Positions 1-11,416 of a DNA stretch of 64,000 nucleotides are shown piece after piece. Within the stretch, counting starts at the first letter, position 1. Each line of letters starts with the position of its first letter. The notes under the pieces were generated by a model. The model was not told the origin of the DNA, made no database searches, and was given only the letters and a program-made list of their open reading frames with translations. The DNA comes from Chrysaora quinquecirrha (taxonomy: Eukaryota; Cnidaria; Scyphozoa; Semaeostomeae; Pelagiidae): the NCBI GenBank assembly GCA_014526335.1, contig JACTAT010000043.1, positions 591,726-655,725 on the forward strand, given 5' to 3'. The position numbers were made by a program, and so were the translations under genes.

Positions 1-2487
1 TTGCTGCTAACTTGGCTATTTGAGTTCTCAAACCTAACAAACTTCCAGACCTAGAAGAAGATTGGTAAAACTTTAGGACACTGGGGGCAGAAAAAAGGGA
101 ACATTCTGCCAAATTAGGGAGCAATTCAAAAAAGGTTTGAAACAAAGGCACATGATGCTACAGTGCATAGATGCCAAATCAACTGGTTGGATATTGCTAG
201 TTGGGGAAATCAATCCAGCAACATTTTGCATTTATCCCCATATACTTTTCTTTGTACTTCGAACCCCTTAAAATGGCTAAAATTGAACCCCTGCCAGAAA
301 GGAGAACATGTAAATTAAACCTTGTTTGTTAAATTTGAACAAAGCTATCAGGAGATATGAAGCGATGAGCTCTGATCCTGCCTGCCCCCGAAAAGTTATT
401 AATCTAACTTTATCAATGTAGCGCAGATGTGCCCTAGTTAAAAATTAAAACAGACTGTTAGATTGCGCAATCTAGAATTAAAGCTGCTGAAATCATAAGA
501 AAAAGACCACTTGCCGATCAATTAAGATAACAACATCTTTTGGGGAACTTGCTCCTTGGATATACCTTGTAGAAAAAAGAATGGAAAATAATATAATTAC
601 ATTACACATTACACAATATTTTCAAATTGTTGTGAAGTATGTATAAAGCACCTCAAGTTTATATTTCTATGGTTAAGTAGACTGGATCATTTTATATATT
701 CAATTATCTCATCTTTTGGATAATTGCGAGAAAGAAAAAAAGAAATTTCGAACGTAAATTTAACGTTTCACCTGCAAACCAGCAGAAAAAAAGGAATTGA
801 AGTTCGGTCTTTCTTGGAAAGTTTGACAACTAACGATAGTGTGCGTGGACAATAACATTTTTATCACACAATTAACCCTCATTGGATCGATCCAACCCAC
901 TAGTCTGGTTTTTGTGACAATCCAATAGTCCTTATGGGGACAACAAATGGAAAAGCATTTTTTCAATTATCTAAGCAATGAAACAAACAGGATTGCTCAA
1001 CTTCGTCCTAAGGCCAAAAATGCATTTTCTCAAAATCTCAAACCGATTTGGACCATAGTACCGGCCAGATATTGGCAATTTCAGTCTAGGCAACAAAATA
1101 AGATTTGCACCCCGAAAGAGGATGCTTCAAGCAAGAAAAAGCGAATTTTAGAGCCCTCAGGAGTGATACAGTGAAGTATGTAGCATCTTATAGCATGCTA
1201 TTTGATTGGTTGTCGGCCTGTTTCAATGTAGCATTTTCATGAAGTGGTTACGTCAGTTAATTAGTTCCTTTGTTTGAGCTGTCAATCACATGTCGAATTA
1301 ACCAATCTGACATGTGATTGAATAATGACAGCAAAGTTTTACGTAGCGTTCAATGCACCCTAAGGACGAGGTTGACGATTGCCAGGTTAGTTGTAATGGC
1401 ATTATCCTCGGTCGATCCCCGACACTCTTGTCGCAGAGGCACACGTGCGATCCTCTGCACTACTAATAATAAGGGTCACTGCAATGTTGGATTTGAAAAG
1501 TCTCGGTTTCAAATGCAGCAAATATTGTCATCTTATTCCTACGTTTGTATTATAGCATTACATACCATGGTCTTCTTCTAGCATCGTACAGATCTGGCAC
1601 CCCAACAGTGACAGGCCATGTCCTTGCTGTAATAAAGTACAGGAGAGGAATCAATGTTGAGATTTTTAATCGATCTTTTGATACAATAACCACTCAGCAT
1701 TAAAAATATATAAATATACAAAAGGAGAAGAAGAAGTTATTAAGCATTTAATATATGTACGAACGATGAAGAGGAACGAATAAATCAGTTGTTTAATCTT
1801 CCAAATCTTCTAAAACCTATTTAACCGAATAATAGCTACTGCTACTATTCCAAATGGTCATGTTAATGCTCTATCTGTTCAGAAGGAGGTTATTGGGAGC
1901 TTCTTTGCTCTATCTGTTCAGAAGGAGGTTATTGGGAGCTTCTTTGAAAGTTAGCCAGTTAAACAAGTTTCAGTCCTAATACTGAACGATATCTCATTCT
2001 AAACCTTTGTAGGATAATAATTCATAGTACTCCAATTTTTTCGCCATCCATTGCTTCCAATAGTAAGGAAATATGAAACTTCCGTACCTTAGTCAAATTT
2101 GGTCTTTTGAGGGAGAAATTACTTCCAAACAAAGGAAAAAGACGGAAAATTTGGATGTTTAAAAATAAAGGCATTATGTAGCATGAACAGAAGCACAAAA
2201 ATGGATCTTCTTGCATTGCGTTAACTGTTGAAAGTAGGTTCTAAAGCCTCAATATTTTTTTAGTAGCGTAGAACCCTCGTTTACATAGTTTCAATTCGTT
2301 GTTAAAAAGCGTTGTAGTGGGAGGGAAGCAAAAAATGAAAGAACAAAAAGGCCGAGCAAAGTAGGAGTGAGATAAAGTAGGTCATTGAGTCAACAGCTGG
2401 CAATCGGTAAAGCATTATTATTTTAGTAAACGGGACGCATAAAAATCAATACCTCGAGAATAGGTAAGAGTTGAATAATGCAGATAC
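1..2487. other. Left-edge stretch without a recognised exon
   Basis: This stretch follows the last visible exon of the alpha2-delta-like gene. I looked on the minus strand for the next expected exon (the RRPWYIQ-like segment and VWA domain) and did not find it, so the gene probably continues past base 1. The only clear structure is a 39-bp direct duplication at 1868-1945. Confidence 0.5.
1868..1945. repeat. 39-bp tandem duplication, two copies
   Basis: The unit beginning GCTCTATCTGTTCAGAAGG occurs at 1868-1906 and again at 1907-1945 without a mismatch, so the duplication is recent. It lies in non-coding sequence. Confidence 0.95.
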
Positions 2488-2619
2488 CTGGATATTGGCG
2501 ATGAATGCCTTCAGCACTCCCAAAGTATTGCCATGAAAGATCAGGAAACATTGCAAAATTATCTTTAAATACTTTGTTCAGTCTTTTGGTCCATTTTATA
2601 TCTCTTGCGACTTTTGGCG
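2488..2619 (-). CDS. alpha2-delta-like exon, VWA_N region
   Basis: Acceptor GAAAACAG, donor TATCCAG|GTATC, phase 1 in and phase 1 out. It encodes KWTKRLNKVFKDNFAMFPDL followed by SWQYFGSAEGIHRQYP, the WQYFGSAxGF/L motif of CACNA2D. The next exon is not visible. Confidence 0.92.
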
Positions 2620-5600
2620 CTGTTTTCGAGAAAAAATAAGCGAGCTGATAAAAAAGAATACACCCGACTCTTTAAATAATAGTTTTGTCTAAAACAATCG
2701 TTAATTGTTATCAATTGGACTCCTGATTGTCTTTTTGTCGAAATCTATAACATATTTCAGTCTCCAGTTTCATCGACATTATTTTGCGGTATTCTAGATG
2801 TATCTGAGCGGTATAATTTATTTTGATTTATCTAATTGAATCGAAATAGAAAGTTATAAATTATATTCCTCTGATGACACATCACAGACCCTGAATATTT
2901 ATGAACCATGAATACAAAATAAGAGAGCAAGCTGCCCATCATTTCGGTTTGCCAAAGAGGCCCAAATAGCTGAAAACTCTTTACAATTCTTAAGGCTCAA
3001 ATCTCATTCGGCTTTTGCGAATTTCATTCGGTTTCAATATGTTAGCGTTACATACTGTTACGCTACATACTCTATTGTATATATTACTTTGAAAGGTAAA
3101 CACAAGGAAAAAATTTTGGCACTACTAGAATACCATGACAGATGGAATTTGAACCAAACAGATTTGGCATTGCATTGATATTATACAAAATAGGCTTTAA
3201 CTCTTCATTAGTAAAACCGGTGCATGGATTCCACACTTTGCATGGAAAATTTAACTGGCACCATTTCCAAGCAGAAGGGTCTTTGAATCTGTCCAGCCAT
3301 TGTACGAAAAAAAGACTGCACACGACTCTTTTGTTAGGGAGCTTAATTTCCTACCCAAAGCCAAGCGGGAATTCAGCCACCATGTTGTTCAGAATTTACC
3401 CGCAAACCCCCTTCATGGACCAGTCATTACGTATAATCATGTGCTGCAGCCAGTATAAAATTGTCGGAGTGAGAAGAGTGATATACATATTTACAGTTCA
3501 ATCCAATCCTCTTCGAAAGCATTTGAAGCATTGAACAAACTGATAGGCAACAATTTTTTTTTATTTTCATGCAACGAAACAATAGCTGTTATGAAATATT
3601 CCAATATTGAGAGTTACGAGTGAGAAAAACCAATTCTGAGTTCAGAAGACTCGCGTTTCTACGAACCTCGGTCGTATACTTCAGTAGGAATATGTACGAC
3701 ACTTGCTGTTGTGTTGATTGGCACTCCAAAATGAGCATCATAACCAAGCTCAATGCCTTGTAATTGTTTGGCTGCGTAATATTTGAGTTCCTATAAAAGA
3801 TTAAATCAAAATGTGAGAGTAAGGACAAAAAGCAATGTCTAGGGGTACCGCAATTATTTAAAAATATTCTCTATCTTGCTAGTGTTATCATTACCAGCCT
3901 ATACACAGTGTTAAAAGTAATCTGCGCTATCATCATGCATAAACTAACAACATAAGGCATTGATAAAACAAATTTCAACGAGTATAGAATACAGAGAAGA
4001 CATTATCTGCAAGAATAAAATATTAAGCGAGCGCATTTAATATGAATTTATTTTCACATGATACCGTAAACCCTAAGCGGTACACATTGTAGATTTCTTT
4101 CTTTTTCAGACGTATACTCACAAAATACCATTTTTGAAATATACCCAATGTGGAATGCTATAATAAGGAGTTGAACGGGTTCTGCTGCTCAGCGATACTC
4201 AAAAGAAAGCAAAGATCTCGGTTACCCATAAAATAGAGGATCAAAATAATACTACTTTTGAGCAGATTATGAGCAAAATATGCTCAAAAAGCTACTTCAG
4301 GATTATTTATTCGGGCATACAATTTAATAATGAAAAGGATAACAAGAAGCTTCATATTTTCTAATAAAATGAAACAATGTTTCGCTTTATTACATACTAT
4401 ATATTCGACCACACTTTCCAGTGGTCATCTTCAGAGTGATGAAGATGACCTCTGAAGATGACCACTGGAAAGTGTGGTCGAATATATAGTACTTCAGGAT
4501 TGTTAGTTTTTGAATTTATTTCAAAATTTAATTTTATCCATTTTAAGTGTATCGCTTCTACAATTGTTTTTGAGTGGCGCAGAATTTAGAAGTTGTGAGA
4601 AACAGCGGAGGTATCTCTGGATATACTTATTTCGCCTTCCTCAGAGCATAAACGCCAGAAACAGACCGAAACAATTGAACAGCGCAGAATTTATGAGAAT
4701 TGTTTTAAAAGCAATTGGCAAAGCAAGATCTTTGTTCCATTTAGTGTTTAGGAATTTGTCCACATGAAAGCCAAAAGGCCGGTTCTGTATAGAAAGAAAG
4801 ATACCCCCGGGTACCAGAGCCTTTCATGAGGTCTTAGCACCCAGGGTAACAGAAAGAGTTCGTTTTCTCACTTGGACTTTTTAGTTAATTCTACTATATT
4901 GATGTTCCAGCTGTATCCTGTTAGCTGACTGGTATCATCAATATTGTATGAAACCAATTCTCGTCATTCTGTGGCTATCTGCCAGGCATGTCTTGAGAAC
5001 ATTTTTATATTTCAAAGTCCGTCTACTCGTTGACTTGCCCAAGTGGTCTTTGAAAGAATGAAAGAGACGATTTGTACCGAACAGCTCCTCATCAATTATT
5101 CATAAGACGCGTTGACCTCGCTTAACCATAAGGTTTGTCTACTCGCTTTCACGTTAAGAAATATCGCGTTTCTAGGGAAGAGGGTCAAAGTAAATCAAGA
5201 GAAATATTAAGCAGACATCAGAAGTAAGAACGAATTTGCATTGTTGTAACCTTTTCTGAATCAACAAAGTCCCTCTCGGCTTTTTCTGCTTTTTCAGCGA
5301 GAATCTAAATAAGAATAAATCGGTAATCTTGCATAATGACTCTCCAATAATAATTTAATACCGTGGATTTATTAGTATACATTGAGCACCAGGGAACATT
5401 CATGGAATTGAATTCATCAATGTGCAAGTCTATTGGCTTATAGTTAATAGAATGCAGACAACGAATAGCACAATATATTGGTATTACAAGCAGCAACAGG
5501 ATAAAAAATCCTTTAAATTAGCTTGCACTCCCTTTCGGTAAAATAAGATTTCGATAAGCAACGTTTGGGTTACATTTATCTATCTATTTCAAAGAATTTC

Positions 5601-6007
5601 TTGCACAATGTTCAGTTGATTATGGCGTCTAAGCCAAGAACTTAAGATTTGCAATCCAGACCTATTTGAAGCTGGAAGTTGATGTAGAAAAATTGCACAA
5701 GAGGTGAATTAAGTGCTGTATGGCATTGTGGTGAAATCCAGCATTCGTGGTGTCAAGAGCTTGGTGAGGTCGGGAGGTCGGGGATCGAACACAACCACGG
5801 TGGCGTCACAGCGAAGGGCCATGGCCTCGTTGGTTCATAAGGTTTATGACATCAGTAAAGAATATTTTAGCGAAGATAAAGGATGCATATTATTACTCTG
5901 AGGGCTCTTATCTTCCAACTGAAGAACTGCTCAACTTTGTTAGCCAGCTCTGCTGCAAGTTCAGTTCCATTGATTATTTCCACTTTCATATTGTGCGCTT
6001 CATATTC
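2488..6007 (-). CDS. Voltage-gated calcium channel alpha2-delta subunit-like gene, partial (four exons)
   Basis: Four minus-strand exons (5897-6007, 5251-5304, 3667-3790, 2488-2619) have consensus splice sites and join without frame conflict. The joined peptide runs from a charged helical region (LANKVEQFFSWKIRALR, then ILAEKAEKAERDF) through LKYYAAKQL and VPINTTASVVHIPTEVYDR to IKWTKRLNKVF and LSWQYFGSAEGIHRQYP. This order, including the NTT sequon, the HIPTxVY motif and the WQYFGSAxG motif, matches the N-terminal and VWA_N regions of CACNA2D proteins, extracellular auxiliary subunits of voltage-gated Ca2+ channels. The signal peptide and first exon were not found upstream of 6007, and the VWA (MIDAS) domain, Cache domains and C-terminus are not in the window. 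CACHD1 is a related alternative; the paralogue cannot be assigned. Confidence 0.88.
3667..3790 (-). CDS. alpha2-delta-like exon with HIPTEVY motif
   Basis: Acceptor CTTTTATAG, donor GACCGAG|GTTCG, ends in phase 1. It encodes ELKYYAAKQLQGIELGYDA and then the PINTTASVVHIPTEVYDR segment, the diagnostic sequence before the VWA_N region of alpha2-delta. Confidence 0.9.
4395..4491. repeat. Perfect 42-bp-arm hairpin
   Basis: Arms 4395-4436 and 4450-4491 are exact reverse complements around a 13-bp loop. Each arm contains a smaller GACCAC/GTGGTC hairpin and the phrase CTGAAGATGACC, a phrase common near ends of retroelements. It lies in an intron of the alpha2-delta-like gene. Confidence 0.9.
5251..5304 (-). 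CDS. alpha2-delta-like exon, charged AEKAEKAE helix
   Basis: 18 codons, phase 0 to 0, acceptor TATTTAG and donor AAG|GTTACA. ILAEKAEKAERDFVDSEK matches the ALEAEK-type helix that follows the SKAL segment in CACNA2D proteins. Confidence 0.85.
5710..5825 (+). mobile_element. tRNA-derived SINE-like copy, family C
   Basis: It aligns by eye with 39948-40060: both begin GTGCTGTA, have a B-box-like GGaTCGAACaC / GGTTCGAGCCC, and end CCACGGnnGCGTCACAG. No poly-A tail or target-site duplication could be fixed. Confidence 0.55.
5897..6007 (-). CDS. alpha2-delta-like exon, N-terminal helical segment
   Basis: 37 codons, phase 0 to 0, between a T-rich TTTTTTAG acceptor and an AGA|GTAATA donor. It reads EYEAHNMKVEI...LANKVEQFFSWKIRALR, like the helical stretch before the EAEK repeat of CACNA2D. 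Confidence 0.85.
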
Positions 6008-6690
6008 CTAAAAAACCAACATTATAAAGGATGGGTGGATCTAAGTGGCCTCCATATATACTAGTTTAAAACATATTTTTCTTTTTAGAAAAAGGCAACA
6101 AGGTTGAAAAAAAGTGGTTTTCTCATAACCGTATCACGGAGGGTCGCATTGTTACTGAAAAGCGAAATAACCGATGTAAAATATAAGGGCAAAAAGTCGT
6201 TTCTGGAAACTGTCTCCTGCAAAAGAAAAGTCACATAAGCCCCTGGTCATTATCGAACTTCTACTTTGCTTTCAAAATGCAAAAAAGCGAAAAGCAGTTG
6301 ATCGGTATCTTATTGTTTTGAAATGACGGGGGCAGAACTTGCACATTTTGCCTTGTGAAATGTTGACACCTCCTGCTGTTCATACCACGCAGCAGGAAAC
6401 TTAACTGAAAATTGTCAACTTTCCAGGCTCTCTGAGTCACGGAAAGTAGTTTTGAAAAAGGAAAAGAAAATTCTGCAAACAAAGGAACTTGTTTTATTAC
6501 TGATTTTTATTGTGATTATTTACGTAGGAAACTTTTCACCGCAGACAGCAAAAATGTTCTTTTAATTCCCGTGTTTCGTCTGCAATAGAGTATTTCTGGG
6601 ACAAGTAGACAAACAGGAAACCATATGCATTTAAATATGATCGATAAAAGGGTTTTGAACATCATTCAGATAGAATAACTATGTTGCCAA
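6008..6690. other. No recognised gene
   Basis: This is upstream of the first visible alpha2-delta exon and should contain its 5' exons, but I found no exon with convincing similarity. Sequence is AT-rich with short open frames only. Confidence 0.4.
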
Positions 6691-6699
6691 TATGGACAT

Positions 6700-6798
6700 T
6701 CAAGAAACTCTTAAGAACTTTCAATACTCAAATTTGAAAATTTTAAGAAACTTTCAGTACTGGGTAAATTTTTTAGTTTCTTATAAAAAAATACGTGT
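6700..6798. mobile_element. Word-type MITE fragment (word AAGAAAC)
   Basis: The right end TTTCTTATAAAAAAATACGTGT-like sequence is inverted relative to the ACACnnTTTTTTATAAG terminal repeat seen elsewhere. Upstream are CAAGAAACTCTTAAGAAC and TTAAGAAACTTTC, so the internal word matches the terminal word. The left end is not identifiable. A related stretch with AATAAGAAACC and TATAAGAAAC lies near 6990-7015. Confidence 0.45.
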
Positions 6799-7164
6799 AT
6801 GTTGTGGGTGGGAAGTTTCTTCATTAAACAAAGGGAAGGAGGACAGGAGGTACATACGCTACTTATTGATAGAGTGGGATGGCCGCCGAGATTTTTCAAA
6901 GCCACTATGTAACATCAAGACTTTCTAGGCATTAACTGTACGGATACAATTCTATGGATATCTTCCTTCGGCGCTATGCAATCATTTTTTAATAAGAAAC
7001 CGCTTATAAGAAACTATGTTTGGCTTTTTTTCAAAAAATCATGCAACTCTTCTACATGGGCTAAGAAGTAAAAAACAAGCTACGAAACTATTTCCACATT
7101 TAAATTCTTACAGTATTAAATGATGTGCTGAATGTAATGTTTATGTAAAAATAACCCCGAAAAC

Positions 7165-7515
7165 TATTATACCCGGGGAGGTAACTTTAATAGATCAGTG
7201 ACGGGGGTGTGCCATTTTCGTAATAAAAAGTTGACCCCAAACTTTATGAAAATTCTAAAAAGTATACCCCAAAGTTCACAAAGAAATATGAATATAGTAC
7301 ATAGAAATACTCAAAAGTCTGTTTTTAGAGTTATACAGCTGAAATTTATTTGGCAGCTATTGTGATTTTATCAAAATTGATCATCTTAGCAAAAAACGAT
7401 ACCCCAAGTTTGTAATTTTAGCAAATTTGATACCCCAAAATTTATTTTCCACCCCTAAAAAGGTACCTCAAAAAATGGCACATCCCGTACCCATACATAT
7501 GGGAGTTACACCCCC
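7165..7515. mobile_element. MITE with imperfect terminal repeats
   Basis: GACGGGGGTGTGCCATTTT near 7200 is inverted at AAAAAATGGCACATCCCGTA near 7480, and the similarity extends outward to GGTAACT / AGTTACA. The interior repeats ACCCCAAA-type words. No coding capacity. Confidence 0.6.
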
Positions 7516-7679
7516 CCCTAGGCTATTATCTTTTCGAAAAATGTGCATATCGACTGCAAAGAGCATGATATATCACATTAAACACTTACACTTTTTTAAT
7601 AAGCAACCGCTCAATAAACAACTAGGGGTGAACTAACCTTATAGTTCAGAGGCTTAACTGTGAAATCGTTGGCAATTGT

Positions 7680-8480
7680 GCATTTCATGAAGCAAGCATG
7701 AAAATTGGCATACCTACCCAGTTTGATCGAAAATTGCCCCCAACTCCTATTTTTAGACAGGGGTACTCGGGTCCATACCTTTGCAAGGGTTTCTATTATA
7801 ACTATGTTGGGACTTAAGATATTGCAATGAAACTTGGCAACAATACACGGTTTGATACGCTGAAAAAGATAGGATGCAGACACCTCCGGAAAAATGCCCT
7901 CTTATTCTATTTTTAGACTGGTGTACTCGGTACCATACCTCTACACGCGTGTCTATTGTAACTATGTTGGGATATTAAGATATTGCAATCAAACTTGGCA
8001 AGAATACATGGTTTGATATGCTGAAAAAGATAGGATGCAGACCCCTCCGGAAAAATGCCCCCTTATACTATTTTTAGACTGGGGACTCGGTACCATACCT
8101 CTACAAGCGTTTCTATTGTAACTATGTTAGGAATTAAGATATTGCAATGAAACTCGGCAAGTGTACACAGTTTGATACGCTGAAAAAGAAAGGATGCAGA
8201 CCCCTCCCGAAAAATGCCCCCTTATTCTATTTTTAGACTGGGGTACTCGGTACCTTACCTCTACAAGCTTTTCTATTGTAACTATGTTTGGAATTAAGAT
8301 ATTGCAATGAGTTGCAATGAGACTCCGCAAGAATACACGGTTTGATATGCTAAGAAAAATAGGATGCAGATTCCTTCGAAAAAATGCACCCAGTTCTAAT
8401 TTAAGACTGGGAGATTTGGTTCCATACCTCTCAAAACGTTTCAATTACAACTGTGTTAAACGTTAAGATATTACAGTAGG
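7680..8480 (+). repeat. Left arm: about five ~165-bp tandem units
   Basis: GACTGG-GTACTCGGTACCATACC recurs near 7756, 7916, 8079, 8237 and 8405. Units are 80-95 percent alike by eye, with GATATTGCAATGAAACT and GATAGGATGCAGAC as shared blocks. Confidence 0.85.
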
Positions 8481-8567
8481 AATATTCTTCCTATCTATAT
8501 GCTTCAATTCTGTGTCAGACTGGCATACCTGCTTTCAAGCATCTCTATTCAATAATTATGAATTAGA

Positions 8568-8665
8568 TGTTTCCACAATAAGTGGGATTCGAACCTGCGC
8601 TGAGACAACGTCGTTTCCACTGAGCTATAGAGCTCAATGAAATCACCGAGTAACTCTCGGGGTAA
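8568..8665 (-). mobile_element. tRNA-derived SINE head, family B
   Basis: On the minus strand an A-box-like TATAGCTCAGTGG is followed at tRNA-like spacing by a B box GGTTCGAATCC. A second, more diverged copy lies at 63888-64000, sharing TAGAGCTCA-TGAAATC. A functional tRNA is unlikely because the acceptor stem does not pair. Confidence 0.6.
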
Positions 8666-9559
8666 CTCTCCATGCATACAGCCAAAGGCTCTCCTCCCGT
8701 CTGACGTTTCTTGTTTCCGCTATGTTGAGCCTTCTTCAGCACCATATCAATAATTATTAATTATTTACAAACTTATTTTAAACTTAAAACATGTTTGTAT
8801 GAAATCATAATAATAAATTAAATAAGAAATAGTGGTCTAGTACAAACCCCTCGCTAAATGCCGCTTAACGCATTTTCAAGTATACAGTAAGCTGTATAAA
8901 AACTAATGCAGGGTTTGTATTTCACTATACTCATCAGCTTATCTTACCTTAACTAAAGAGCATTTGGGGCTACGGCTCGTGTGCTCCATTCATCTAAGTG
9001 CGCACCCATGTTCTCGCATGCAAGAATATATAAGATCCAATGTATATGATAGAAGGTCTGCATGTTGAAAGTTTATAAATTTGCAGACTATAGAGAGGCA
9101 ATTTGTACACATATACATGGCGAACACAATGAGACCTATAACCATAATTCAAGGATATACAAATCATATATTTATACTGTATGTACAAGCAGCTAAACCT
9201 GATAACCATTTGAGAATATGACTTCTGTGCAAATTTAAAAGACTTTTAGCATACATGACCTCTATAATATACACCGGCTCTCATATACGACCAATCTCCT
9301 CAGACTGTGGTCTTTGACGCGAGAACACGGGGTGCCGGAGCATAGTAGTTATCCCTCCTAAATTCTCTTTAAGGGAGATTAGATGCTGAGTCCGAAGTGA
9401 AGGGGGCTGGTATTGTTAAATATATTATCATTATGATATACAACATTGCATCAGTTTTTATACACCATACTGTATAGATGAAATTCCTTGCAAGGCGTTT
9501 AGTGCGGGTTGGTACTAGGCCATTATTTCTTTTTTGATTATTAATTATTATTTCATTCA

Positions 9560-10205
9560 AAAAATCCCCAGTCTAAAAATAGAAGTACTGTAGGGGGCAT
9601 TTTCCGGAAAGGTCTGCATTCTATCTTTTTCAGCTTATCAAACTGTACACTTGCCAAGTTTCATTGCAATATCGTAATTCCCAACATAGTTACAATAGAA
9701 ACCCTTGTACAGTTAATTCCCAACATAGTTATAGTAGAAACTCTTGTAGAGGTATGGTACCCAGTACCCCAGTCTAAAAATAGAATAAGGGAGCATTTTT
9801 TCGGGGGGCTCTGCATCCTATCTTTTTCAGCGCATCAGACTTTGTATACTTGCCAAGTTTCATTGTAATATAGTCATTCCAAACATAGTTATAGTAGAAA
9901 CCCTTGTAGAGGTATGGTACCGAGTACCCCAATCTAAAAATAGAATAAGGGAGCAGTTTTCCGGAGGGCTCTGCATCCCATCTTTTGCAGCGTATCAAAC
10001 TGTGCATTCTTGCCAAGTTTCATGTCAGTATCGTTATTCCCAACATTGTTATAGTAGAAACCCTTGTAAAGGTACGGTACCGAGTACCGCAGTCTAAAAA
10101 TAGCAGCTGGGGGCATTTTTCGATTGGGGTCTGTATCCCATCATCTTAGCGTATCAAACTGGTTAGGTATGCCAATTTTCATGCTTGCTTCATAAAATGC
10201 ACAAT
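9560..10205 (-). repeat. Right arm: about four ~165-bp units, inverted
   Basis: GTACC-CAGTCTAAAAATAG recurs near 9570, 9766, 9926 and 10084. The units are the reverse complement of those at 7680-8480. Confidence 0.85.
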
Positions 10206-10590
10206 TCTGACAAATAGCTGATGTACTATTAACATTAAGAGCAACTTGAGGGTTCAATTTAATTATTGTAAGCAACTAAGAAGTGAAACAACCAAGCTCA
10301 TGCGCTTTCTTGTTGTTAGGAATTCGTTTGTTTGCATGTTGAAGTTCTTTAGCTAACGTTCTTCCACTTACTGTTTTCAAAAATTATTGTTGTGAGGTGT
10401 AACAGTTGAAGATTTTAACCTGCGAAGTCAGGGGTGGCTATTAGGTACAAAAATGTTAAGCAACTTTGAGGGCTGAAATGTGTAAATATTTAAGAAACTT
10501 TGATGGCTGGATGAACTTCTAGTTGCTGATTAAAAAAAGTGTATTTCACGAAATTTTAGAATTCTTGACTTCCAACTTAAGCAACTCTGC

Positions 10591-11408
10591 CAGGGCCGTC
10601 CCTACATTGGGAGTGTTGGGGGTGTGACACCCCCCCACCCCCTGGAAAAGGACCAGTCGGTAAAGCCGTAGTTTCAGTCGGCGAAATCACTCTTTTATGC
10701 ATTCATGAATCATTTTTACAGAGTAAAGGCTAAGGAAAAACAATGGGAAATAAAACAGAACTACTGCAAAAGCATAGAGCGTCTTCGTTGACGAGGGAGG
10801 ACAGACAAAACGAAGTTTAAAATAGTTGATTTCGATGCTACAGTACAGATCGAAGTAATACAATAAACATTTTCCAATATGCCATATTTTTTCCATTTTC
10901 GACGTTCATCGGCCACGATGCACCAGAGCAACAAATTTATAGATCTATTCATTGCATGTACTGTAATGCAGCATCAATTAGACTCTATAGCAAGCAATAA
11001 TATTTGCCAGTCTTTTGGATTCGTTTAGAATTCAGATTTTCTTAGATGATTCGGCTTTTGACTTTTGATTTTGCAGTTTCTTGCCACTCATAGACCATAA
11101 GAATTTCGTACCAATTCCACGATAGAGTTTCAAGAAAATTGCATTTTAAGAGTTCCGAAAGGACCGTTAGAGGGATTCTAAGCATCAGGTTTTTCCACAA
11201 TTTTTTAAGGAGCATGCCCCAAACCCCCTAGCGGCGTTCACCTTCTGCAAATGCTCTACCACAATGCCCGTTTTACTCGCGCCAATCAAATTTTAAGTAC
11301 CCTCCTAAGCCCATTTGATGACGCCTAAAAGATGTTTTCAGTTGGACTCTCGTCGGCAAATCGAGACGGTCACACCCCTCCCTGAAAAATTTTGTCGGGA
11401 CAGCCCTG
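10591..11408. mobile_element. Non-autonomous hAT element, 818 bp
   Basis: The left end CAGGGCCGTCCC at 10591 is inverted at GGGACAGCCCTG ending at 11408. Flanking octamers AACTCTGC (10583-10590) and AACTCTGT (11409-11416) agree at seven of eight positions, the target-site duplication length of hAT elements. The interior encodes no recognisable transposase. Confidence 0.85.
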
Positions 11409-11416
11409 AACTCTGT

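Larger units (their letters stand above)
7588..10542. mobile_element. Foldback-like element with inverted arms of ~165-bp tandem units
   Basis: The ends are ACACTTTTTTAATAAGCAAC at 7588 and its inverse (GTTGCTGATTAAAAAAAGTGT) at about 10522-10542. Inside, five units of ~160-168 bp on the left (about 7680-8480) and about four on the right (about 9560-10200) share CTATTTTTAGACTGGGGTAC and TCGGTACCATACCTCTAC but lie in opposite orientation. The outer flanks of both arms share TGCATTTCATGAAGCAAGCA-like sequence. The ~1.1-kb loop contains a tRNA-derived SINE head. No transposase gene is visible, so this is a non-autonomous foldback or giant MITE. A short relative lies at 21566-21960. Confidence 0.75.

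Noticed and set aside
3084..3323. Minus-strand open frame with WKWCQLNFPCKVWNPCTGF that looks exon-like
   Set aside because: It lies between two alpha2-delta exons (3667 and 2619) that already join directly in phase, and it matches nothing in that family.
5305..5496. Minus-strand frame with DEFNSMNVPWCSMYTNKST and a GTATTA donor
   Set aside because: It falls between the alpha2-delta exons at 5897-6007 and 5251-5304, which join directly with perfect family order, so it is not needed and is probably chance.
8568..8665. Functional tRNA gene
   Set aside because: A- and B-box-like blocks are present but the acceptor stem and anticodon arm do not pair, and a diverged second copy exists, which fits a SINE.
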